Positions 1-5,324 of a stretch of 6,233 bases of DNA are shown here, piece by piece; the stretch's first letter is position 1; each line of letters opens with the position of its first letter. The DNA lies in contig JAUVSA010000132.1 of assembly GCA_030597345.1 (NCBI GenBank), forward strand, positions 1-6,233, given 5' to 3'. The notes beneath the pieces are model-generated. The model was not told where the DNA came from, did not search any database, and saw only the letters and a list, made by a program, of their open reading frames with translations. The stretch comes from Bacillota bacterium. Its GTDB lineage: Bacteria; Armatimonadota; Hebobacteria; Hebobacterales; Hebobacteraceae. The translations under genes and the position numbers were made by a program.

Positions 1-382
1 CGTAGTCGGCCACCTCATCCCGGGCCGGCGCCAATAGGTACTTGAGATTGTGCCTGACCGCATCTTGCCAATCCAGTGGCTCCTGCAGCTCCCCGTCGAA
101 TCCCGGAGACTTGTTGAACCGCCTGTGGAGAGATGTGCATACCTCCTCGCCGTCGGCGTCGACCCCCAAGATCAGCAGGTCGAGGGGTCCGATCGGGAGG
201 CTGTCCCATTCGTCGTCCGGGGACCACCTCGGATCGGCAACGGTCGCCGAAATGCGTACACCCCCGCGGTCCGCGAGCATCACCTTGTATGCCGCCGCTC
301 CCGGCACCGGCAGCCAGGTCCACGCTGGCGAGTAGACGAATCGCGTGCTGTGGGTATTCCAGCCTGTTAGCTGAATGCGCAT
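1..382 (-). CDS. Hypothetical protein with Fn3-like N-terminus (3' end beyond left edge)
   Basis: This open frame starts at ATG (380-382 on the complement) and runs off the left edge with no stop, so only the first 127 residues are visible. The start is well supported: AAGGAG lies at 387-392 on the minus strand, four bases before the ATG. The protein begins MRIQLTGWNTHSTRF, with no signal peptide or membrane segment. Residues 22-38 (TWLPVPGAAAYKVMLAD) have the W-x-P-V-x-G-A-x-x-Y-x-V pattern that opens many fibronectin type III-like beta-sandwich modules. Farther on, residues around FNKSPGFDG and a following helical stretch suggest the beginning of a second, larger domain that lies mostly outside the window. 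Such Fn3-like modules often precede carbohydrate-active or surface-acting domains, but the absence of a signal peptide argues against simple export. I do not recognise the family. The codon pattern (G or C in most third positions) and the strong RBS make it a real gene. It is divergent from the AhpD-like gene. Confidence 0.75.
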   Translation of the reverse strand, partial: MRIQLTGWNTHSTRFVYSPAWTWLPVPGAAAYKVMLADRGGVRISATVADPRWSPDDEWDSLPIGPLDLLILGVDADGEEVCTSLHRRFNKSPGFDGELQEPLDWQDAVRHNLKYLLAPARDEVADY

Positions 383-386
383 TTGG

Positions 387-392
387 CTCCTT
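387..392 (-). promoter_or_regulatory. Ribosome binding site of the left-edge gene
   Basis: AAGGAG on the minus strand, four bases upstream of the ATG at 382. It fixes the start of a gene whose stop lies outside the window. Confidence 0.7.
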
Positions 393-503
393 TTCGCGGT
401 TAGGGACCCCCGGGAGGGGCGAATACCCGGACCCAAGGTTTTCTGGGCTACGAGTCCGCCGCTGGGCAGCACGGGCGCACCGAGTCGCGTGGCTCCCGCC
501 GAG

Positions 504-569
504 CTGGCTGCCATCGCTCGACGGGCGAGCCAGACTGCCTGGTCCCCGAGTATACGGAGGGCTGGCTCG
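504..569. repeat. Cluster of inverted and direct repeats upstream of the AhpD-like promoter
   Basis: CTGGCT at 504-509, CGAGCCAG at 526-533 and CTGGCTCG at 562-569 form three arms. The second and third are a perfect 8-bp inverted repeat with a 28-base spacer. The first repeats part of the third (GCTGGCT at 503-509 and 561-567). A smaller hairpin GCTCG-ACGGG-CGAGC lies at 516-530. The cluster ends about 20 bases upstream of the -35 box at 590, a position where an operator or alternative RNA structures are possible. In DNA this GC-rich, 8-bp repeats also arise by chance. No other gene is evident in the divergent gap from 383 to 669. Confidence 0.3.
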
Positions 570-589
570 GGCGCAAGGACACCACGCCG

Positions 590-618
590 TTGCCGGACGG
601 GACGACGTGTCCTATACT
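590..618 (+). promoter_or_regulatory. Sigma-70-type promoter of the AhpD-like gene
   Basis: TTGCCG (590-595; four of six matches to TTGACA) and TATACT (613-618; five of six matches to TATAAT) are separated by exactly 17 bases, the optimal spacing for housekeeping sigma factors. Transcription would start near 624-626. That would leave only about 9 bases before the ATG at 634 but about 45 before the ATG at 670, so the promoter argues for the later start. An AT-rich hexamer of this kind is rare in this GC-rich stretch. This is a pattern match only. Confidence 0.55.
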
Positions 619-669
619 TGTGGGAGAGAGGCGATGCTCGCCAAGGCGCGGGCGGGGGGTACACTCCGA

Positions 670-1194
670 ATGAGGCCATATGCGCGAAGAATCTACCGTA
701 GTCCCGTCAACATTGTGGCGGACCTGGCTGGGCTGTTGCCGAGGACCGGTCAAGTCGGGCGGCTGATGCGGGGCGAGTCGATTGCCCCGGCCTTCCGCGA
801 GCGATTGATGCTGACCGTCACGGCCGTGAACGGGTGTCGCTACTGCTCGTACGAACACGCGCGGGAAGCGCTTGCGGCCGGCATCTCGGCCGAGGAGGTA
901 GAGGCCCTGGCCGATGGCGTGGTGGAGGGGTGCCCGCGCGACGAGTTGCCGGCAATGCTCTACGCGCAGCACTGGGCCGAGGCCGACGGAGACCCGGATC
1001 CAGAGGCGCGGCAGCGCCTGATTGAGCTCTACGGCGACGAGACGTCGCAGGCTATCGAACTCGCTCTGGCCGTTATCCGGATGGGGAACCTGGGCGGCAA
1101 CACGCTCGACCACATCCTGTACCGCCTAACCTTCGGACGCCGTGGCATAGACGCTCGGAGCCACCCGGCAGCCCCGGCCCGCGGCCCAGCCTGA
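670..1194 (+). CDS. AhpD-like / carboxymuconolactone decarboxylase family protein
   Basis: A 174-residue all-helical protein of the CMD/AhpD superfamily. The signature is V-N-G-C56-R-Y-C59-S-Y-E-H63 (bases 835-858), the C-x2-C-x3-H redox site of AhpD-like alkylhydroperoxidases. In that family the two Cys form a disulfide during peroxide or thiol chemistry. Flanking segments are typical of one subgroup: PAFRERLMLTVTAVNG before the site, then LYAQHWAEADGDPDPEAR, and AIELALAVIRMGNLGGNT near the C-terminus. There is no signal peptide, so it is probably cytoplasmic. The first ATG with a plausible RBS is at 634 (GGGAG at 622-626, giving 186 residues). I prefer 670 because the promoter would start transcription at about 625, and because the predicted protein then begins directly with the conserved Y-R-S-P segment; a G-run at 654-660 could serve as its RBS. 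It is a single-gene unit, divergent from the left gene and convergent with the Cys-rich gene. The exact substrate is unknown: peroxidase, thiol-disulfide exchange and decarboxylase functions all occur in this superfamily. Confidence 0.88.
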   Translation: MRPYARRIYRSPVNIVADLAGLLPRTGQVGRLMRGESIAPAFRERLMLTVTAVNGCRYCSYEHAREALAAGISAEEVEALADGVVEGCPRDELPAMLYAQHWAEADGDPDPEARQRLIELYGDETSQAIELALAVIRMGNLGGNTLDHILYRLTFGRRGIDARSHPAAPARGPA

Positions 1195-1224
1195 GCGATC
1201 ATTAGCTGGTCCACGCTCCCTCAA

Positions 1225-1270
1225 GCCGGCGGACAGCCCGACCCGCGAGCTGGTGAGTCTCACCGCCGGC
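1225..1270. terminator. Possible bidirectional terminator hairpin between convergent genes
   Basis: GCCGGCGG (1225-1232) and CCGCCGGC (1263-1270) are a perfect 8-bp inverted repeat with a 30-base loop. Inside the loop, and overlapping its right arm, is a compact palindrome, GGTGAG-T-CTCACC (1252-1264). Both lie in the tail-to-tail gap between the AhpD-like stop (1194) and the Cys-rich gene stop (1291), where a shared terminator is expected. There is no T-run on either side, so it is not a canonical intrinsic terminator, and the two structures are mutually exclusive. Confidence 0.3.
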
Positions 1271-1290
1271 CAACCTGGTGGCTCTGCTCA

Positions 1291-1668
1291 CTAAGCAGAA
1301 CGCCGATCGCCTCCCTCTGCGTTTGCCGCCAGCCAACTGCTCAACGGTTCGTGGATGGCAATTCCCCGCTCCCAACCCTCCTCTTCGAAGAACACGTCGT
1401 AGCGGCACGTTATGGTCTCGTTGGGCGAGGCTGGCCGGCGATCGGCCGGATACTGCGCGTGTATGTGCAGTGGATAGTTCATCAGGTAGGGCAGTTCCCG
1501 GAGCTCGCGATAGTCGGCAAGCGTCAGGATCGTGCCCGCAAGAACTGCCTGGTGGACAAAGAACCGGTAGAGATCGCCCGGCAGTACACCGTTCGACGAT
1601 AGCGCCTTGTCTGCGCAGATGGCGATGCACTGCGCGCAGGTGCGGCACAGCTCGCAGGCGGTGGTCAC
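1291..1668 (-). CDS. Small Cys-rich protein, possible Fe-S or Zn binding, downstream of the MBL-fold gene
   Basis: A 125-residue protein with a GTG start (1666-1668 on the complement) and a TAG stop. The N-terminus has five closely spaced Cys at residues 5, 8, 11, 14 and 18: C-E-L-C-R-T-C-A-Q-C-I-A-I-C, spacing C-x2-C-x2-C-x2-C-x3-C (bases 1615-1656). The last four resemble the C-x2-C-x2-C-x3-C-P half-site of bacterial-type 4Fe-4S ferredoxins, followed by a ferredoxin-like A-D-K-A-L-S; the usual Pro after the last Cys is Ala here. A sixth Cys is at 88. The remaining hundred residues (for example YRFFVHQAVLAGTILTLADY, then LPYLMNYPLHIHAQYP and CRYDVFFEEEGWERG) match no family I recognise. There is no signal peptide. 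An upstream in-frame stop at 1702-1704 and the lack of other start codons make GTG 1668 the only sensible start, but its RBS is weak (GGGG two bases before it). It lies 19 bases after the MBL-fold stop, so translational coupling is likely. A zinc-ribbon-like site is an alternative to Fe-S. Confidence 0.72.
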   Translation of the reverse strand: MTTACELCRTCAQCIAICADKALSSNGVLPGDLYRFFVHQAVLAGTILTLADYRELRELPYLMNYPLHIHAQYPADRRPASPNETITCRYDVFFEEEGWERGIAIHEPLSSWLAANAEGGDRRSA

Positions 1669-1687
1669 GTCCCCGGCCGAGGCTTGG

Positions 1688-2674
1688 CTAGAACAGGAAC
1701 TTCAAGCCCACTGCGCAGGGCACGAAGGCGTCGGGCATCTCGGCGGCGAATCGGCAGATCGGGTAGAAGCCGGTGCAGTGCGTTGGACTCACGAGCTGAG
1801 GATCCAGCTTCTTGACCTCGCCAATCGTCCGATCCAGCTCGTCCTGGTTCGCGCGGGCCAGGTGGAAACCGCCCAGCACCGCCCAGACCCGGTTCACGCC
1901 GCTGATGCGCCTGGCGTGATTGATCGTGTTGACGATGCCCGAGTGGGCGCAGCCGGACAGTATGACCAGGCCCTTCTCCCGGACGTTGATGACGATGGCC
2001 TGCTCCTCCTCCGTGTGGTCGGGCACAAACGTCTCCCCATCGCGGTAGAAAAGCCGCTTGGGTATGCCCGAACGCTCGAAGCTCAGCCTGGGCACCGTTC
2101 CCGTCGTCCAGCACCCGGGACCCAGCTTGTACGGCCCTTCGGAGAGGACGAGCTCAGCGCCCGCAGCCTCCCACTCGAGGCGCGGCGGAGGCTGGATCGG
2201 GCCGTACCAACCGCCGTTCTTCTTCCTGCGCCATCGCTCGCGGAGTGCAGCCGGGTGCGCGACTACCGCTACGCCGCGCCCTCGGGCGTGCCGAACCATC
2301 TCGTCCTCGCCGCTGCCCGGCTCCCAGTCGCGCGCCTTCGGGCGTAGGGCCATACCCTGGATCACCGCGGTCAGCGCTGCCGTGTGGTCGTGGTGTCCGT
2401 GGCTCAGAGCGATCACGTCGATTGATTGGGGCTCGATTTCCATGAGCGCCATGTTCTCGGGCAGCGCGATGGACGTGATCCCGGCGTCCCAGAGGATCCT
2501 CACGCCAACGTGCTGCAACTCCACTAGCGCCGCGAAACCGTGCTCGGCCAGCAGCGGCTTGTCCGTGAACACCTTCACCGTTTCTGTCGACTCGACGATC
2601 AGGTCGGCGCGGTTGTCGACGAGGATGGTAATCGCAACATCACTGGTCTCCCCGAAACAGTCGATCATCGCCAT
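1688..2674 (-). CDS. Metallo-beta-lactamase-fold hydrolase, COG1237-type
   Basis: A 328-residue MBL-fold protein. The zinc-binding signature H92-G-H94-H95-D96-H97 (bases 2384-2401) fits H-x-H-x-D-H and is preceded by the strand IDVIALS. Other family landmarks are A-H140-P, PDHTEEEQAIVINV (residues 218-231), SGC242-A-H244-SGIVN (240-249), GGFH271-L (268-272) and P-T-H299-C-T-G (297-302). The pattern GC-x-H-x-G-I-V-N together with GGFHL is characteristic of COG1237, whose members are annotated as 7,8-dihydropterin-6-methyl-4-(beta-D-ribofuranosyl)-aminobenzene-5'-phosphate synthase-like. That label comes from an archaeal member, and the function of most bacterial homologues is unproven. Length is close to the usual family size. 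There is no signal peptide. The start at 2674 has a strong RBS (GGAGGAGG, six bases before ATG); Met3 is a weaker alternative. It follows the TPR gene by 53 bases and precedes the Cys-rich gene by 19. The C-terminus has extra Cys at 300, 307 and 320. Hydrolase activity is expected; the substrate is unknown. Confidence 0.9.
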   Translation of the reverse strand: MAMIDCFGETSDVAITILVDNRADLIVESTETVKVFTDKPLLAEHGFAALVELQHVGVRILWDAGITSIALPENMALMEIEPQSIDVIALSHGHHDHTAALTAVIQGMALRPKARDWEPGSGEDEMVRHARGRGVAVVAHPAALRERWRRKKNGGWYGPIQPPPRLEWEAAGAELVLSEGPYKLGPGCWTTGTVPRLSFERSGIPKRLFYRDGETFVPDHTEEEQAIVINVREKGLVILSGCAHSGIVNTINHARRISGVNRVWAVLGGFHLARANQDELDRTIGEVKKLDPQLVSPTHCTGFYPICRFAAEMPDAFVPCAVGLKFLF

Positions 2675-2679
2675 GGAAA

Positions 2680-2687
2680 TCCTCCTC
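2680..2687 (-). promoter_or_regulatory. Strong ribosome binding site of the MBL-fold gene
   Basis: GGAGGAGG on the minus strand contains AGGAGG, an exact Shine-Dalgarno core. It lies five to six bases before the ATG at 2674 and favours that start over Met3. Confidence 0.7.
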
Positions 2688-2727
2688 CGACTCTCGCACG
2701 CTCAGCCACGTCACTCATCTCTCACGG

Positions 2728-5190
2728 TCATTCGCGGAGCAGCTTCTCCAGGGGGACGCGCATCTCGACTGGAATGGTCACGAGGACGTCTTCGTCCACC
2801 GATGCCTCGGCCAGCATGCCTCTCGCCCGCAGCAGACCCATCGTCGTAACGGGGGCGAAATCGTCCCAGTGGGGGGACTCGTCCAAGTCGTTGCCAAACC
2901 GATCGTCGAACTCATCCCACAACATGCTCCCGCCCTGCGCGAGCACCTCTCGTAGCGCGGCGCGCTGGTCCTCAGGCATCCAGGCGGTGACCCGCTCCAT
3001 CAGGAACGGCTCCCGGAGGGCCTCCTCTATCCACAGCCGTAGCTCCGCCTTGCGCAGCGTAGACCATCCCCGGCTGACTGGGAGGAGACGCGCCATACCA
3101 GTTAGGGCTCCCTTCGTGTACACTGACAGAGCCTCACTCAAGGTCGGCGCCGCTGTGGTGATGGTCCTCTGGGCTTTCCTCCGTTTCACCAGCCAGCGCC
3201 GGCGCCGATAATCGAGGATGTCCTGGTAGGCCGCCTCGTACCACTCCTCGTCCTCAATGATGTCCAGGAGGTTAAGCGCCTGCTCGTAGCCAGGCTCGGA
3301 GGCGAGGGCGTCCAGTGCGTGGGCCCGGGCCTGCTCCAAGTCACCATCGATCACGGCGATGCGGCCAAGGGTGGTGTTCAAGTACGCCTTCTCCAAGTCC
3401 TCAAGCTCGGACCCGTCCCCCAGAGGGGCCAGCACCTCCCGCGCGCCCGCGACATCGTGTCTGTCAAGTTGGATGAGCGCCAAGCTGCCCCGAGCGAAGA
3501 CGTACATGGGGTCGAGCGCCAGGGCCGCCTCAAACATCTCCTGGCCCCCCTCGTAGTCCTCGCGTCTCATACGGATCACGCCGAGGTTGTTGTAGGCCCC
3601 TATTGCGTCAGGCTCCGCGGCAACAACCTGCTTGAACAGACGCTCCGCTTCGTCCAGGTCGTCGTTGAGCATCGCTATCTCGGCGTTGTGCAGAAGCGCA
3701 AGCACCTCGGGCGCGTATTCCACGGCCGGACCACCTTCGATCTCGTTGATGTGCATCTCCACGTCGCGCCATTCCCCTTGCAGCCAAACGTGGCACGTCT
3801 CACCGTCTGCGATTTCACCAGCCCGCATCAGTTCCCCGAGGGCGTGCATCCGATCCCGGTCGGTGCCTGCATCGCTGAGCCCATACCGGCGCAGTGCGGC
3901 GAGCGCCGCCGGAGTGCCGACATCACCCAGAATCTGGACACCCGCCGCCGGGGAGCACTCCTCCCAGATGACCTTCGCGGCCATCAGCACGATCTGAGGG
4001 TATCGCTTGGCGATCTCCGCCGCGATGCTCTCAAACTGTGGGAGGTCGTCGCCCGGGCGTTCGCCGAGATGGGCGTATCGGTCTATCACTGCGAGAGGTA
4101 TCAGTTCAGCCGAGGAAAAGTAGGGGAACCGCTGCGCCCAACCGGGACCGGGTCGCCCAGCTTCGAGCGCTTCCAGGAGCCGGTCCGCCCACGGCCCGAT
4201 CTCACTCAGACCACGCAGCCGGCGCATAGCTGCCCGTACGCGCCCGGTGTTGGCCTCAGCCACCGCCAGAAACAACCGTCCCCGGACGTCTGCCCGCTGG
4301 TCACCATCCACCATGGAGTCCAGAGGCTTGAGCAGGCGGTATACTGCCTCGTCGTCCTCTGCAATGGCGCCGGCCTCAATGATCTGCCAACGGTCCGACT
4401 CATCCTCTGGCTCAAGATCTTGCAGCCGCGGCCAAAGTTCGGCGGCGTCCTCCCTGTCACCAGCCCAAGCCAGGAACCGAATCGCATTGGCCAGAGCGTG
4501 TATGTTGTCGGGCTCACGGGCAAGAACTCGCCGCGCGGTCCCAATTGCCTCCTCCGGCCTCCCGTCGTAGAACTGGCCCAGCGACAGATTGTTGAGCGGG
4601 GGAGGCCATCCGGGGAGGAGGCGAGCGGCGCGTTGACTGCCGGAGATGGCGCCCGAGTAGTCATTGCGGTGCAGAGCCCGTTGACCGTCGTTCATCGCGC
4701 GGAGACCTCTCTCGGCCTGGCGGTCTGGAATGCCAACGTGGCGCGCCAGGGCGCCCATCCCCTCCTCCACACCGGCCACAATCTCGCGGATGTCGGCGCT
4801 CCACGGGGCATTGGGCTCGAGACTTAGGCCCTTCCTGAAAGCCCGCAGGGCGTGCGCGGTCATCTGCAGCTCGAGGCACGCCCCCGCCATAACGAGCCAG
4901 TCCTCCGCATGGTTCCCTAGTTGGGCAGCGCGCTGAAGGGAGTCCAGCGCCCTCCAGTCGTCGCCCATTTCGGTCCGAGCGACCGCGATGTACCAGTGCA
5001 GCTTGCCAATCTGCGGATGCTCCTCGGCCAAAGGCTCGAGGAGGTCCAGAGCGGCCTTCGGTTCACCGAGTTCCAGGAGCCGGTCCGCTTCCTCGAAAGT
5101 GGGCAAGAGCCGGCTCACGGCGCCCAGTCTGTCTGCGGAGCGTCGCCTCGTCCCTGGTCTCCGCTTGCGCCTTCGCTTCTTCTTCGTCAA
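2728..5190 (-). CDS. TPR-repeat protein with basic N-terminus and SAP/Rho-N-like C-terminal region
   Basis: An 820-residue protein without signal peptide or membrane segment. The N-terminus MTKKKRRRKRRPGTRRR is extremely basic (12 Lys or Arg in 17 residues). TPR-like helix pairs follow at roughly 29-127 and 195-262, then a second block at roughly 497-636 with clear units such as AEIAMLNDDLDEAERLFKQV and AYNNLGVIRMRREDYEGGQE. Residues 263-480 are alpha-helical-looking with no clear repeat. A second basic patch, YRRRRWLVKRRKAQRT, lies at 661-676 (bases 3163-3210). Residues 690-725 (bases 3016-3123), containing ALTGMARLLPVSRGWSTLRK, resemble the SAP/Rho-N motif in which LRKAEL-like helices bind nucleic acid. 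Residues 744-815 look like a small winged-helix-like tail with GLL-R-A-R-G and an IPVEMR end. TPRs bind peptides or proteins, so a scaffold role is likely; contact with nucleic acid or the ribosome is inference. The start is TTG at 5190 with GGAGG seven bases before it; no in-frame ATG competes. It lies 134 bases after the BtrH-N-like gene. Confidence 0.88.
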   Translation of the reverse strand: MTKKKRRRKRRPGTRRRSADRLGAVSRLLPTFEEADRLLELGEPKAALDLLEPLAEEHPQIGKLHWYIAVARTEMGDDWRALDSLQRAAQLGNHAEDWLVMAGACLELQMTAHALRAFRKGLSLEPNAPWSADIREIVAGVEEGMGALARHVGIPDRQAERGLRAMNDGQRALHRNDYSGAISGSQRAARLLPGWPPPLNNLSLGQFYDGRPEEAIGTARRVLAREPDNIHALANAIRFLAWAGDREDAAELWPRLQDLEPEDESDRWQIIEAGAIAEDDEAVYRLLKPLDSMVDGDQRADVRGRLFLAVAEANTGRVRAAMRRLRGLSEIGPWADRLLEALEAGRPGPGWAQRFPYFSSAELIPLAVIDRYAHLGERPGDDLPQFESIAAEIAKRYPQIVLMAAKVIWEECSPAAGVQILGDVGTPAALAALRRYGLSDAGTDRDRMHALGELMRAGEIADGETCHVWLQGEWRDVEMHINEIEGGPAVEYAPEVLALLHNAEIAMLNDDLDEAERLFKQVVAAEPDAIGAYNNLGVIRMRREDYEGGQEMFEAALALDPMYVFARGSLALIQLDRHDVAGAREVLAPLGDGSELEDLEKAYLNTTLGRIAVIDGDLEQARAHALDALASEPGYEQALNLLDIIEDEEWYEAAYQDILDYRRRRWLVKRRKAQRTITTAAPTLSEALSVYTKGALTGMARLLPVSRGWSTLRKAELRLWIEEALREPFLMERVTAWMPEDQRAALREVLAQGGSMLWDEFDDRFGNDLDESPHWDDFAPVTTMGLLRARGMLAEASVDEDVLVTIPVEMRVPLEKLLRE

Positions 5191-5324
5191 TGGATGTCCT
5201 CCATCAGCTTGTTTCCGGTGCCGCTCGGTCCGAAGGGCGCCGGGGTTTCAGAGACCCAGCCCACTCGGGCGCGGTCTGGCCGTCGCGCCAGAGGGGCGGG
5301 AGGCTCCTCCTGACCGGTCTGGCT
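5191..5324. other. Intergenic gap upstream of the TPR gene
   Basis: A gap of 134 bases between two minus-strand genes. Apart from the RBS, it holds a direct repeat GGTCTGGC (5272-5279 and 5317-5324) and a short palindrome GGAGG-CT-CCTCC (5299-5310), whose stem is too short for a terminator. I see no convincing -35/-10 pair on the minus strand, so read-through from the upstream gene is possible. Confidence 0.35.
5198..5202 (-). promoter_or_regulatory. Ribosome binding site deciding a TTG start for the TPR gene
   Basis: GGAGG on the minus strand, seven bases upstream of TTG at 5190. With no in-frame ATG or GTG close by, it supports the rare TTG initiation codon. Confidence 0.6.

Noticed and set aside
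133..669. N-terminal extension of the AhpD-like frame back to 133
   Set aside because: The extension is Arg/Pro-rich, overlaps the divergent gene and its RBS, and lies upstream of the promoter. It adds nothing of family character.
1202..1648. Alternative minus-strand frame over the Cys-rich gene (148 residues)
   Set aside because: It is strongly Arg-rich and motif-free. The 125-residue frame has normal composition, G/C-biased third positions and the spaced Cys.
1607..2347. Plus-strand open frame opposite the MBL-fold gene (246 residues)
   Set aside because: It is antisense to the zinc-binding MBL-fold protein and has no RBS or motif.
2665..2718. A 17-codon minus-strand frame (MSDVAERARVGGGFPWR) overlapping the MBL-fold start
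   Set aside because: It could be a leader peptide, but it has only a weak, too-close RBS and no regulatory features such as codon runs or an attenuator.
3319..4827. Long plus-strand open frame opposite the TPR gene (502 residues)
   Set aside because: It is antisense to a clear TPR protein with repeats and an RBS. Its translation is low in recognisable motifs and is an expected shadow in GC-rich DNA.
5299..5310. Palindrome GGAGGCTCCTCC as a terminator or operator
   Set aside because: A 5-bp stem with a 2-base loop and no T-run is too small; it is likely chance.
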